Source: Balaenoptera acutorostrata
Lineage: Eukaryota; Chordata; Mammalia; Artiodactyla; Balaenopteridae
Assembly: GCF_949987535.1 (NCBI RefSeq)
Contig: NC_080067.1
Location: 27,990,039-28,054,038 of the forward strand
Reading direction: 5' to 3'
DNA: 64,000 nucleotides
Shown: in pieces, positions 37,201 through 52,200 of the stretch
Layout of the letters: each line of letters starts with the position of its first letter
How positions within the stretch are numbered: position 1 is the stretch's first letter
Made by a program: the position numbers and the translations under genes
Notes under the pieces: generated by a model
What the model was told of the DNA's origin: nothing
The model's input: only the letters and a program-made list of their open reading frames with translations
Databases searched by the model: none

Positions 37201-40200
37201 TTAGTAGTGATGAACTCTTAGTTTTTGCTTGTCTGGGAAACACTTTGACTTTGTTGGGTAGAGTATCCTAGGTTGTAGGTTTTTCCCTTTCAGCACTTTA
37301 AGTATATCGTGCCACTCCCTTTTGGCCTGCAAAGTTTCTGCTGAAAAATCAGCTGGTAGCCTTATGGGAGTTCCTTTGTATGTGACTCTTTGTTTTTCTC
37401 TTACTGCCTTTAGAATTCTCTCTTTAACGTTTGTCATTTCAATTATGATATGTCTTCATGTGGGTCTGTTTGGGTTCATCTTGTTTGGGACTCTCTGTGC
37501 TTCTGGACCTGGGTATCTGTTTCCTTCTTCAGGTTAGGGTTCAGCCATAATCTCATCAAATATGTTTTCTGCCCCTTTCTCTCGTCTCCCTCTGGGACCC
37601 CTATAATGTGAATGTTAGTATGCTTGATGTTATCCTACAGATCCCTTAAACTATACTTAAAAAAATTTTTTTTTCTTTTTGCTGTTCTGATTGTGTGATT
37701 TCCACTATTTTGTCTTCCAGGTCACTTATGCATTCCTGCGTATTACCTAATCTGCTGGTAATTCCTTCTAGTGAATTTTTCATTTCAATTATTGTATTCT
37801 TCAGCTCTGATTGGTTCTTTTTTATATTTTCTAGTTCTTTGTTAAAGTTCTTACTGTGTTCCTCTATTCTTTTCCCGAGTTCAATGAGCATTGTTATTAC
37901 TATTGCTTTAAGCTCTTTATCAAGTAAATTACTTCTCTCTGTTTCTTTAGGGTTTTTTTTTTCTGGGGTTTCTACCTATTCCTTTGTTTGGAACATAGTC
38001 ATTTGTCTTCTCACTTTGTTTGACTTTCTCTTTTTGTCTCTATGAAATTAGGTGAAACAGTTACCTATCCCAGTCTTAAAGGCATGTCCTTGTGTGGGAG
38101 TATCCCCATGCAGTCTGCATGTGCCCAGTGGTTTTGGTGGGAGAGCTGGACCTGAAGTGAGCACTAACCATGTCTTCACCTGGGGTGCACTGGCAGCTGC
38201 CACCTTAGCAGGGCATGGGGCTGGAGTAGGAAGAGTTAGAACTGGAGCCAGGTGTGAGCTGGGGCTTCTCCCAGGCTTAGAGCAGGCCCAGAGCCAAAGG
38301 GGCTGGAGTTGCAAATCTGAGCTAGTGCCACTTCTCCCCAGTGTGATGGCGGTCTCCACTTTGGTCAGAGGCAGGGCTGGGGCCCGAGGGGCTGGAGCTG
38401 CAAATGTGAGCTAGCTCAGCTTCTCCCTGGTGCAGTGGTTGTTACTGCCTTGGTTGGGAACAGCACTAGAGCAGGTGGGGCTGGAGCAGGAGACCAGTTC
38501 GGGCTGGGAGGCGTGCTGGGGCACTCCTGGCAGGACAGACAGAGCATGAGGTGTTTTCAATCTGCTGCTTCTGCACTGGGACTGGGAGCAGGCGAGTCTG
38601 TGTACGCTCTTCAAAACTGCAGTCTCAGTTTCTATGGCTCTATGATAAAGCCCCGCTGGTTTTCAAACCAAGTAGGCTTATCTTCCTTGTGCTTGACCTC
38701 AGGGCTAGGATGCCCAATATGGGGCTCAAACCCCTTGATCCTTAGGGAGGATGCCCAAGCCTGTGATATCCCCTCCTCTTCTGGGCCACCCACTAGGGGT
38801 GTGGGTCCCAATTAGATCACTTCTCCTTCCTTCCTACCAGACTCCACTTTCCTTAATAACCTTGGTTGTAGAAGAGCCATTCTGCTAGTCTTCAGGCTGT
38901 TCTCAGAGAGAGCTGCTCTATATGTCATTGTAGTTTTGATGTGTTTGTGGGGGGAGGTGAGCTCAGGGTCTCCCTACTCCACCATCTTGATCCCACCCAG
39001 TCAAATACTGGAAAATATAAACTTCTTCCTCTTTCCTCAAACTGAATTAAAGGCCAAGTCCGCATGAATTCACCCTGATTATACTTCTTAGATTTACCCT
39101 TACCCCCTACATCCACCACTTTTCTTCCCCACTGCCCCAAGCTCAAGGTGCCCTTTGGGATCTAGGGCTTTGTAACAGAGGAACATTTTACAGCATTTCT
39201 GTTGTTATTGTTTTTAAGACAAGAAACACCTGTTGAAGGCAATATGGGGGTAGTGGAAAGAGCATATTCTTTGGGATCAAAAAAATAATCTGGAATCTTG
39301 CCTTGATTTATTAACTGAGTGACCTTGAATAACTTACTTATTTCTCTGAGCCTCAGTTTCTTTCTCTGTAAAAATACACTTAACAACTAAATAACAGGTT
39401 TGTTGTAAGGACACTGGAACCTGAAGGAAGTATCACAGGTAATCACTATATGGTAGCCATTATGGTATTATTATTGTGTTTAATCCACACATACCTCATA
39501 TGCTGTAGGTACTTCAGTATTAAATTTGGAGTAGACTGAAAATATAAATCATATTATATAGTCTTGTGTTTCTGAAATTTGTCAGGTTCTCCTGAATCTT
39601 TTTAAGTATAAACTAATTTTTCAGATCTTCAATCCGTGCTTATTTGAATTTTAATGAAAGCAACAGTCTTTTTATTACTATTACTTTATATAAATTAGGC
39701 CCAGCTGACATGCAGCAAGCATTTTATTTTTTAACATCTTCATTGGAGTATAATTGTTTTACAATGGTGTGTTAGTTTCTGCTTTCTAACAAAGTGAATC
39801 AGCTATACATATACATATATACCCATATCTCCTCCCTCTTGCATCTCCCTCCCATCCTCCCTATCCCACCCTTCTGGGTGGTCACAAAGTACTGAGCTGA
39901 TCTCCCTGTGCTATGCGGCTGCTTCCCACTAGTTATCTATTTTACATTTGGTAGTATATATAAGTCCATGCCACTCTCCCACTTGGTCCCAGCTTACCCT
40001 TCCCCCTCCCCATGTCCTCAAGTCCATTCTCCATGTCTGTGTCTTTATTCCTGTCCTGCCCCTAGGTTCTTCAGATCTTTTTTTTTTCAGATTCCATATA
40101 TATGTGGTAGCATACAGTATTTGTTTTTCCCTTTTTGACTTACTTCACTCTGTATGACAGACTCTACATCCATCCACCTCACTACAAATAACTCAATTCA

Positions 40201-43200
40201 TTTCTTTTCATGGCTGAGTATTATTCCATTGTATGTATGTGCCACATCATCTTTATCCATTCATCTGTCGACGGACACTTAGGTGACTTCCATGTCCTGC
40301 CTATTGTAAGTAGAGCTGCAATGAACATTGTGGTACATGACTCTTTTTGTATTATGGTTTTCTCAGGGTATATGCCCAGTAGTGGGATTGCTGGGTCATA
40401 TGGTAGTTCTATTTTTAGTTTTTTCAGGAACCTCCATAGTGTTCTCCATAGTGGCTGTATCAATTTACATTCCCACCAACAGTGCCAGAGGGTTCCCTTT
40501 TCTCCACACCCTCTCCAGCATTTATTGTTTGTAGGTTTTTTATGAGAGCCATTCTGACTGGTGTGAGGTGATACCTCATTGTAGTTTTGATTTGCATTTC
40601 TCTAATGATTAGTGATGTTGAGCATCCTTTCATGCATTTGTTGGCAATCTGTGTATCTTCTTTGGAGAAATGTCTATTTAGGTCTTCTGCCCATTTTTGG
40701 ATTAGGTTGTTTGGGTTTTTTTGATATTTACCTGCATGAGCTGCTTGTAAATTTTGGAGATTAATTTTCTCCCATTCTAAAGGTTGTCTTTTCGCCTTGT
40801 TTATAGTTTCCTTTGCTGTGCAAAAGCTTTTAAGTTTCATTAGATCCCATTTGTTTATTTTTGCTTTTATTTCCATTTCTCTAGGAGGTGGGTCAAAAAG
40901 GATCTTGCTGTGATTTATGTCATAGAGTGTTCTGCCTATGTTTTCCTCTAAGAGTTTGATAGTGTCTGGCCTTACATTTAGGTCTTTAATCCATTTTGAG
41001 TTCATTTTTGTGTATGGTGTTAGGGAGTGTTCTAATTTCATTCTTTTACATGTAGCTGTCCAGTTTTCCCAGCACCACTTATTGAAGAGGCTGTCTTTTC
41101 TCCATTGTATATTCTTGCCTCCTTTATCAAAAATAAGGTGACCATATGTGTGTGGGTTTATCTCTGGGCTTTCTATCCTGTTCCATTCATCTATATTTCT
41201 GTTTTTGTGCCAGTACCATACTGTCTTGATTACTATAGCTTTGTAGTATAGTCTGTAGTCAGGGAGCCTTATTCCTCCAGCTCCGTTTTTCTTTCTCAAG
41301 ATTGCTTTGGCTATTCGGGGTCTTTTGTGTTTCCATACAAATTGTGAAATTTTTTGTTCTAGTTCTGTGAAAAATGTCAGTGGTAGTCTGATAGGGATTG
41401 CATTGAATCTGTAGATTGCTTTGGGTAGTAGAGTCATTTTCACAATGTTGATTCTTCCAATCCAAGAACATGGTATATCTCTCCATCTGTTTGTATCATC
41501 TTTAATTTCTTTCATCAGTGTCTTATAGTTTTATGCATACAGGTCTTTTTTCTCCTTAGGTAGGTTTATTCCTAGGTATTTTATTCTTTTTGTTGCAATG
41601 GTAAATGGGAGTGTTTCCTTAATTTCTCTTTCAGGTTTTTCATCATTAGTGTATAGAAATGCAAGAGATTTATGTGCATTAATTTTGTATCCTGCAACTC
41701 TACCAAATTCATTGATTAGCTCTAGTAGTTTTCTGGTAGCGTCTTTAGGATTCTCTATGTATGGTAAGTATCATGTCATCTGCAAACACTGACAGCTTTA
41801 CTTCTTCTTTTCCGATTTGGATTCCTTTTATTTCTTTTTCTTCTCTGATTGCTGTGGCTAAAACTTCCAAAACTATGTTGAATAATAGTGGTGAGAGTGG
41901 GCAACATTGTCTTGTTCCTGATCTTAGTGGAAACGGTTTCAGTTTTTCACCGTTGAGAACGATGTTGTCAGTGAGCATATTTAATTAAGCCAGAAAGTAG
42001 GTCCACTTTCATCCCTCTTAACCAAGCAAAACTGTTCTTACTTCACAAATTTAAAACTACCCAAACAGGTTTCTCAGCAATGTGTTCACCGTGGTATGAA
42101 CCCAGCATTAGAGTTCTTATTGCACAATGCACTTACTTGTCCCACGTAATAAAAGTTGCTCTCTGTGTTGAAATGCCAAGACCGACAATTTGATTCATCT
42201 CTAGTCCTGCAGCTAAAAATAAAGATAGATAAGATACATTTAAAAGCCCAGGAAGTTTTTCTTTATAATACTATCATATGGAAAAGAAATCATTTAATAT
42301 AATCTTTAAGAAAAACAACTGGGTTTAGCATTTTAATAACACAGTTGGAGCTAATAAATAAAGCATTACCAGGATGATTTTGTAGTATTTTTTTACTTAA
42401 AGGGAAAAAAGTTTATAAGTAATAATAATAAAACGGCCTTTTTGCTTTAAAGATTAGAAAAAAACAAACACTACTTAAAGTAAGTCAGATTGTATTTTCT
42501 TCTTGATAATATTGATACTAAAAAATTGGATCTTAATTTAAGCAAAGATATAAGCCATAAGCTGGTTGATGGCAACAAGAGAAAGTCCTCAGGGAATGTA
42601 GTATAAATATTGAAGCACAGATCTTATTTTCCACACAAACAGATGCTAGAATGCAAATAAAAACTTGGATTTTTGGAAGGTCCAAATTTCTTAAAATGTA
42701 GCAGCTCAAGTGTTTTCATGATATTCTTTTAAAAAAGCAACTTATCCCACTGAGCAAATTAGGGACACCTTCAGTTTGAGCAATGAGGAAGACACATCCC
42801 CCCTCTTTTCAGTACTCCTTCCAAAAATATTTAACCTAACCTGATCATAAGTAAATAATCTGACAACCTCCAAATGCAGGACAGTCTATTTAACTGTTCT
42901 GTACTTTTGAAAACTCTCAGTGTCATGAAGAACATGGTCTAGATTAAAGGAGACTAAACAGACTGACTGCTAAAGGCAATGCCTTATCTCTGGTTGGATT
43001 TTGGATTGAAAAAAAAGTTATTCAAGACTGAGATAAGAGGGGAATATTGAGGACCAAGTATTAGAACATATCACTGGGTTAATGTTAAATTTCCTGTGTG
43101 ATAACTGCATTGTGTTTCCATTTGAGAATACTCCTTTTCTTTGGAGGTAATGCTGAAGTATTTAGGGATGACAGGTTATTACATCACAACCAACTCTCAC

Positions 43201-46200
43201 ATTGGTCAGCCAAAAAGAAAAAAAGTTTGTAGAGGATGGTAATGTAAACACTGTAAAACACATTTGAATCTAGGAGAAGGTACACAGCTGTTCAATGTAG
43301 TATTCTCTGAACTCTTTTTTATAGGTTTTGAAATACTTCAAACCAGAAAGGTGAGAAGGAGAAGCAATTCAGTCAGAAAAATGAAGTAAAAGACCTTTTC
43401 GAATTTACAAGTCCTCTTTCGCCATATTCTTAAAGAAGGCTGCACTGCAAATGTTCTTAACGAGCTAAGATTTCAGACCCTGGCTGTGGCCAGGAGAGCA
43501 CTTTGCATTAAGAGGCTGCTCAGGAAAAAACAAAACAAAAACTTATTTTACAATAAAGGTAACTCAGTTGTAAACTCCTGAGAGCAGGAACTGAGTGTTG
43601 TAACTTTGTTTATAACCCTCTGGTATTTTAAAACAACAGGAAATCAAATGGGCACTAGCTACAACAGGGAACCAAGAGGGAAGGTGAGACTTTAATACTG
43701 CAGCTCAAAAAGAGTTAAAGCAGAGGACAGAGCTGCTGTTACCTTCCCTTGACAGAGTGGTTCACTGTAAACCACAAATGTTCCCCTCCCCAAACTACTG
43801 GGAAACTGTGACCCCAATAAAATACTGTATGTATAACTTAGGGAACCCACAAAATTCTACAGACGCCTGAGGAAAACTCTTTATTACACACAAAACACAC
43901 TTTACTGACTATCTTTACTTTTATAAATCCAATTACCTTTGACAGATTCTTTTATTACAGCAACAAACTGAAGCCAGAGAATATCAGGATCAATTTCAAC
44001 CCAGCCAGCTTGAGGATAAAGACTTTTTACCTATTTAGGAAAAGAGAAGATTTAGTATAAACAACATTAGATCAAGTCAATAGCACCTGGGTCTTAAGGT
44101 TACTGGTTAAAATAATTTAAAACAAGATTTTATTTATTACCTAATTGATTTTTATTGTTAACATGGAAAAAATACATATATAGGGACTTCCCTGGTAACT
44201 CAGTGGTTAAGAATCCGCCTGCCAATGCAGGGGACACGTGTTCGAGCCCTGGCCCGGGAAGATCCCATATGCTGCAGAGCAACTAAGCCCTTGTGCCGCA
44301 ACTACTGAGCCTGAGCTTTAGAACCCGCGAGCCACAACTACTGAGCCTGCGTGCCACCACTATGGAAGCCTGCGCACCTACAGCCCATGCTCCACAACAA
44401 GAGAAGCCACCACAATGAGAAGCCCACGCACTGCAGTGAAGAGTAGCCCCTGCTCGCCACAACTAGAGAAAGCCCATGTGCAGCAACAAAGACCCAATGT
44501 AGCCAAAAATAAATAAACTAATTTTTAAAAATACATATATGAAATAAAAAAGGATACACCAAAATAACAGTTTTCTTCAGTTCATAAGTTTACAGAAGAT
44601 TTTAGCTTTATTTTATTTTCTAAGTTTACCTTTATTTTTCAGGTTTTCTACAATGAAGATGTGTTGTTTTTGTAATTAAAAAAAAAAGTCAAACTTAAAA
44701 AAAAAAGCTTAAATTAGCAAATAAAGTACTGAGTTCTGGTTCAGGCTATGATGGAGTAAGCACACTCCCCCCCCGCCCCTCTTTCCCACTGAATACAGAT
44801 ATAAAACCTGGACAGAATGCACGGAGCAGCTATCTGTGGACTGCAAAAAGTATGCGGTGGCAGGCAGACTGGGGAAGAAGATAAGAATTAGAATACCACT
44901 GAACTGGTGGTGAGTTTCCCACTTTTCTTCTGGTACCCCCTGGCCTGGACTCAAGGCAGTTGAAAACCAGAAGTGGGTATCAGGGTGCAGTGAAAACACC
45001 TGTAGAGTTTTTGCTAACACTCAGAGGGAATGTGAGAAATCCCTCACTTTTGTTTTTTATCCCCCCCACCTCCATACTTTTATATCCTGGCTATCCCATC
45101 GTGATGGCTGCAGCAGTAACCACAAGCACCCAAAATACTGAGGGAGGTAAAACTTCCTCTCTAATCAGAGGAGCTGGGGGCCCAAGAGGGTAAGGTGAAC
45201 CCCCGATGGCGTTTTTCTCTCTGTGTGCTCCTGACGCCTAGCCTCAGATGTGGACATAGGAAGTGTCCAGCAGAATGGGATAATGAAAGCTCCAGCTTCT
45301 GGCAAGAGGACCCAAAAGGGGGAGGCTCAGGGAACCAAAAATCCCAGGAAGATCTCAGAGAGGGAAGAGCTTGGGAAAGCTACTCCAGAAAGTTGTGGAT
45401 GAATTCCTAGGCTCACCTGGAAGCTGCACGTATATGAATATAATACCAGACAGCATAGCAACGATGTTAAAAGCAGAACTGAAAAAATAGACCACTGCCC
45501 AGGTCCCAGACTGACCTCTAGGTGGCACATACTACACAGGGCAGATCCAAATAGTACCTCCAAGATCTTAAAAACAGAATTAACATTGAAACCAAAGTCC
45601 AAGGAAGGCTGGTCAGCATTTGTAGCCTGAACGCAGCTGCATTAACTGCCTACTATAAGAAAAATATCAACATTTGTCATAGACTTTACACAAGACCCAG
45701 AGTCTTATAACATGATAATCAAAATGCCCAGGATATAATCCAAAATTACAAGGTATATTAAGAATCAGAAAAATCTCAGCTCACATGGGAAAAGATAATA
45801 GATACCAATACCACCATACACAGATATCTGATAAAGACTTTAAAGCAGCTATTACAAAAATGCTCCAAGAAGTAAGGGTGAATTCTTCTGAAACAAGATA
45901 GAAAGTCTCAGCAACGAAATAAAAGACATGAAGAAAAACGAAATTTTGGTAATTCCCTGACAGTCCAGTGGTTAGGACTTGGCGCTTTCACTGCCAAGGC
46001 CCAGGTTCAATCTCTGGTCGGGGAACTAAGATCCCACAAGCTGAGCAGCATGGCCAAAAAAAACAAAAGAAAAAAGAAAAATGAAATTCTAACAATTTCA
46101 GGATTAAAAAATACAATTATTAGGGGAGTGGGGGAAATGGATACAAACTTTCAGTTATAAGATGAATAAGGTCTAGAGACCTAATGTACACCATGGTGAC

Positions 46201-49200
46201 TAGAGTTAATAATAATGTACTATACACTTGAAATTTGCTAAGAGAGTAGTTCTCAAGTGTTCTCAACACCCACATACACAAACACACAAATGGTAACCAT
46301 GTGAGATGATGAGTATCTCATCTGTATACTCATGATGAGTAATTAACATTAATTATGTTATTTAATTAACAATGTATACATATACCAAAACATCAATTTA
46401 TATACCTTAAATATATACAACTTTTATTTGGCAATCATACCCCAATAAAGCTGGAAAAAATCAATTAAAAAAGAAAAATATAATAATTAAAATAAAAAAC
46501 ATACTGGATGTGCTCAATAGTAGAATGGAGATAAGAGAAGAAAGTCAGTAAGCTTAAGGATAGGTCAATAGAAATTCTCTAATCTGAACAACAGAAAGAA
46601 AAAAAGAATAAAGTCTCAGGGATCTGTGGGACAATGTTTATGTCACCAGAGGCCCCAAAGAAGAAAAGAAAGAGTTCAGTGCAGAAAAAAATTACTTCAG
46701 GGAAGTAATACTGCAAAAAATTCCCAAGCTCAGTGAAAGATTTAAAATCTAAATATTTAAGAAGCTTAGAAAACTCCTACCAGGATAAGTCCAAAGCACT
46801 ACACAGCCAGATCCAGCATAATTCAAATGCTGAAAACTGAAAACAAAACAAAACAAAATTGAAAGCAACCAGACAGATTACATACACAGAATAATGATTC
46901 GAATGACTGTGGACTTTCTCATCAGAACCATGAAGGCCCGGAGGAAGTGGCTCAACATTTTTAGAGTGCTAAAAGAATTTCCATCCACAATTCTATATCA
47001 AAATCCTAGGATTTTTAATAGATATAGATACGATGATTCTAAAATTTATATGGAAAAGCAAAAGAACTAAAATAGCCAAAACAATGTTGAAAAAGATTGG
47101 AAGAATCACATTATGCAATATCAAGACTTACTATAAAGCCATAGTAATCAAAATAGTGTAATCATTAATCAAAATAGTGTAATCATAAAAATAGCAAACA
47201 GATCAATGAAACAGAAGAGAATCCAGAAATAGACCCACATAAGTATGGCTAATTGATTTTGGACAAATATACAAGGCAATTCAATGGGGAAAAGACAGCT
47301 TTTTCAACAGAGTTGAAAGAGACATCCACATGCAAAAAAACTAACCTCAACCTAAACCTCACGTCTTACACAAAAAACTAACTCAAAATGGATCACAGAT
47401 CTAAATGTAAAATGTAGAACTGTAAAATGCTTAGAGGAAATCACAGCAGGAAATCTTTGTGACTTGGGGTTAGGTGAAGAGTTCTTAGACATGACACCAA
47501 AAGTACAATTCATGAACAAAAATATTCAAAAAATGAGCTTCATCAAAATTAAAAATGTTTGCTCTGCAAAAGATACTGTTAAGAAGATGAAAAGACCAAG
47601 TACAGACCGGTTGAAAATATCTGCAAATCGCATATTCAACACAGGATTTATATCTAGAAGATATTTTAAAAATCTCAAAACTCAACAGTAAGAAAACAAC
47701 TCAATTAAAAAATGGCCAAAAGACCTGAACAGGCACTTTATCAAAGAAGATACACAGACAGAAAATATGCACATGAAAATATTCAGCATCATTAGCAATT
47801 AGGCAAATGCAAATCAAAACCACAATGAGATATCACTACATCTATTAGGATGCCTAAAATAAAAATTACTAACAATATCAAGTGTTAGTAAAGAACAAAT
47901 AGAACTCATATACATTGCTGGTGGGAATGCAAAATGGTAGAGGCACTCGGGAATTTGGCAATTTCTTGTTAGGTTAAATATTTACTTACCATGTGACCCA
48001 ACAATCCCACCCCTAGGTATTGAACCCAGAGAAATGAAAACTTACATTCACATTAAAATCTGTACACAAATGTTTATAGCAGCTCTATCCAAAATCACCA
48101 GAAACTGGAAACAACCCAAATGTACTTCAACAGGTGAATGAATGTGGTACATCCATATAGTGGATTGCTATTCAGAAATAATAAAGAATGAACTATTGAT
48201 ACACACAGTATGGATGAATCTCAAAGGCATTATGCTGAAAAAAGCCCGTCTCCAAAGGCTACTTACTGTATTGTTCCACTTATATGACATTCTCAGAAAG
48301 ACAAAAAACTATAGTCATGGGAAACAGATCAGGGGTTTTCAGAGATTAGGTGTGGGAGGAGGGTCTGACTACAAAGGGCTAGCACAAGGGAGTTTTCTGG
48401 GTTACTTCTACATATGTGCTAAAACTCACAGGACTTATTCACCAAAAAAGTCAACTTTACCATACGCTAATTTAAAAAATACAATAAAAAGAATCTATGG
48501 CTTCAAGTTAAAATGATGGCTTGAACATAAGCGTTTTATCTCCAATTCCTCTCAAGACTCCATTAAAATAAAAACATGAAAAAGATTTATGCAAGAAGAG
48601 AGCAAGGAAGCTCAGACCAGGTTTTAACGAATGTTTTTAATACGATCAGTGAGTGGGTACAGTAAGTCCCCTACATATGAACGAGTTCCGTTCCGAGAGC
48701 ACATTGGTAAATCCAATTTGTTTGAAAGTCCAACAAAGTTAGCCTAGGTATCCAACTAACACAATCGGCTATATAGCACTGTACTGTAATAGGTTTATAA
48801 TACTTTTCACAAAAATAATACATGAAAAACAAACACAAAAAATAAAGAAAACATTTTTAATCTTACAGTACAGTACCTTGAAAAGTACAGTAGTACAGTA
48901 CAACAGCTGGCATACAGGGGCTGGCATCGAGTGAACAGGCAAGAAGAGTTACTGACTGGAGGAGGGAGAGAAGGTGGGAGATGGTAGAGATGAAGGATCA
49001 TCAGCAATAGGAGACGGAGGGCAAGCTGCGATTTCACTCACGTCTGACGTTGATGGCACAGGTTCTGGTTCCTTGCTGGATTCAATTCTATCTACCCTCT
49101 TGAAAAAACGATCCAGTGATGTCTGGGTAGTAGCTCTTTTTTTCTCGTCACAGGTGACACGGTAGCACTGGATTGCATTCTGCACGGCTGCTGCAACCTC

Positions 49201-52200
49201 TGCGTACCTTTCTACATTCGGATCCTGTGCCTCAAAAACTAACAGTGCCTCCTCAAATAAAGAAAATCCCCTTGCCATTTCCTTCATTGTGAATCTCTTC
49301 AGTTCTTCAGCAGTAACAGCTACATAACCTCTGCTTTTACGCTTACTTCCGAAATAAAGAAGCAAGAAATAAAGATACTGTACTACTTGGGCTTGTACAG
49401 TACTGTAAAGTACACAAAAGCACAACCACTTGTAGAGGATGTACACAAGTGACAATGTACGCCAGACATGCGGACTAACTTATGTGACTGGACATGCGAA
49501 CACATGTTCACATCTTTGAAAGTTCGCAATTTGAAGGTTCGTATGTAGGGGACTTACTATACAGGGCTAAGCACAGAAGAGAAAACTGGATACCTCACTA
49601 GCTGCTCAGATTATACAATCTCTGTTCAACCCCTGGCAGATTCTAGGATAGAACCCTGAAAATTAGAGGTACCTCAGAAGGCTGGGAGGCCAGAGGGGGC
49701 TGAACAGAGGATTGATTCAGTCTTTCTAAGGATCCTCAATTCTCCTTGTCCAGCCCGATCCACTGCCCCTCCCTAACCGGGCAGAAGGTGTGAGATTTAC
49801 TCTCTGGAGGGGTTGAACCAGGTAAGTTCTTTACTTGCAAATACCAGATATAGCTGAGAAAAGTAAGACATAGTACTGAAAATATGAACAGATAACCAAC
49901 CAAAGATCACCATTTAAGGAAAACCTCTAACACATAAGAAAAGGCCGAAATAAAGAGAAATAAAAGGAACCGTGAGAAAACAGTGACAATGTGGGGAGCA
50001 TGAGGGTGACATGGGGATGATATGAAAAAAGAATCTATTATTCCCCAGTGAACTCATTAGAAACAAACAGATTTAACAAAATCTATTCCCCTTCTATCAA
50101 ACAACATTTCTGTTCTTTCCATGCAATACTTTCATGACCACAGACTGTAATGGCTCAACTGCAATAAACACTTCCTCACGCCAAAAAACTCAACGTGGCC
50201 ACCATCGCGTCAAGCCTACAAACCAGGGTCCGTGGCACTTCAGGGTCCCTTCCGCCCCACTCCACCAACCCGGACAGCTCACCATCCCTAAACATGTCAC
50301 AATAGTTTAGAAGACCAAACCGAAATTAGATCAAGAATATAATCAAAGCTAAGAAGAAAACGTGTTTTGTTGATTAAAAACAAAAGACAAGACAACAACC
50401 AGTGTTTTTCAAGAATGTCCAGAGGGTACACGGTACTGGAGAGTCCACTGTTTTCTTTGGAGTGGCCTTTCTGTCCTGTTCTTCCAACCAAGATGTTATC
50501 ATCTTTTACGGTTTCTCACAATGGCATGATGTTTCAACGGGGAACATGATGAACTTTCTTCATTTTGAAAAACTAAAAATATCAAATATTCACATGTGGG
50601 ATTCCTAACTCTGAATACTACTCTAGTATACAATGCCAATATTTAAGAGTCCATAGAAAGATTTTTAAAAATATATAACTTATAGAAAAAGGCTAAAAAT
50701 GTGCCTCTGCTCTTAAAAAATGAATGCCATAAGAGATAAAATTAAAGTCTTCTGAGAGGCCTAGTACCAGCCTTCTAATGTAAAGGTTCCTGTTTGGGAT
50801 TTCAATTTTAATTAAAAGGCCAACAAAGCCTATTTTGTTCTTATCTCTAAAGGGTGATCTGTTCAGTTTTTCTTTCTCTCCTTTTTAAGCTATTTATTTA
50901 GCAATATCAATCAAATCCTATACTAAGACGTTTGGGTTTCTATTATATATTCTTTCCAACATAATTTAGCAGAGGTGTGATTTTCACTTGAGTAAATAAA
51001 CACAAGTTCTCTGTCTAATCCATAGAGTCCCAAGAAGCAAACTGATTTCCTAATACTTTGATTAAATGCAATTCAGTTATTTATTCTGCACTCATGAAGT
51101 AATAAGCCTGGTGCTAAGAAGCAATGTAGACCAACAAGACCAATTTTCCCAAAAAACTCAAGCCATCTGAAGTAAAGGACCAGTTGCTGTTTGGTTTTTT
51201 TTTCTGATTTGTAATTCATTGTGAACCAACAATTTTTAAGACACAATTAAAACAACTTTCTAGGAAAAAAGGACATACAAAGTAAAATCCCAAATGTTTT
51301 ATTATTGAGGTCAACAGACATAAAATGACTCTGCCAAGTTGCTACACAAGTTTCTAAATCTTAGTTTCTCTCTCTCAACCCCAGCAGCTGGGAGCCACAC
51401 TTTCAGAAGCACTGCTGTAAACTCCTATCACAGGTTGACAGGCACTGCTTTCAGCTCCTTAATTTAAGACATAGTGCTTCATCCTCTGAGGGCAAGGAAT
51501 TTTTGTATTTTTATTTACTCATGTACCTTTCCAGACACCTTCGCCACAGTTTTGAGTCTGAGCAAACCATTCTGCTGCTCACAGCAATCTTGATTCATCT
51601 TTGAGACTCTTACCTCATTTCTAAAAAAATAATGATTCCCCCCAAATTATATAGCAACTGTGAAACGTGATCTTCTAACAATTTCTGCATCCCTTCGGTT
51701 CCAAACACTTCAACTTCTTTGGAAAAAAAAAAATCACTGCTTAAAACAAAAGTACTTTGTGTCTAGAACTGTAAGGGAGACTGTGTGTAAAGTATCATCG
51801 TGTTCTGATAAAGACTCATAAAAAGATAAGGAGGACATAGTCGCTGAAGGACAGAATCCGCCTTTCAGCAGTCCTTTCAGGTGGGTTTAGGGGTGGGGTG
51901 TGTGGCTAGGTGGGCAGTGTTCCTGCAGAGGTGAACAGAGAAGGGACCAGGGAGCTGCTCTAGTCCCAGCTCCCTGTCCTGGTCCTGAAACCAGAATGAG
52001 GAAGTCCTGAAAACAAACGCTCAAAGCAGTCTTTTGGCTGGACCTGCTCCTGGGCAACCCCTGCGGCTGAGAAACACTTCTAAGGGGATGGGAAAAAGGG
52101 TGGGAACCAAGCAAATGAGGGAGTCCAGGGCTGCTGGGGATGGGTTAGGTAACTAATAGCTCCTGTTCCCCCAACACCGCTAACATAAAAAGATGTTTGT

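Larger units (their letters stand above)
31783..38995 (-). mobile_element. old near full-length L1, minus
   Basis: 3' UTR at the low end (AACTGAAGTATAGTTGACTT), then ORF2 in complement from about 32100 to 36690, ORF1 from about 37200 to 38000 and a GC-rich 5' UTR to about 38995, ending TCCACCATCTTGATCCCACC, the complement of an L1 start. Host to SINEs at 34441-34795 and 36115-36493. Many stops and frameshifts; inactive. Sense to GK5. Confidence 0.85.
44720..48510 (+). mobile_element. ancient L1M, plus, internally deleted
   Basis: L1M-type start (GGTTCAGGCTATGATGGAGT), 5' UTR/ORF1 text (CTCAGGGATCTGTGGGACAA, GACCAT-like end near 46990), then a jump to the ORF2 C-terminal half (ATTTTGGACAAATATACAAG, CATTGCTGGTGGGAATGCAA) and a 3' end near 48510. 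Interrupted by a short SINE and by another L1M 3' end. All frames broken. Confidence 0.7.

Noticed and set aside
38052..38414. 120-codon plus-strand open frame, GC-rich
   Set aside because: Lies in the 5' UTR of the old minus-strand L1; no family features.
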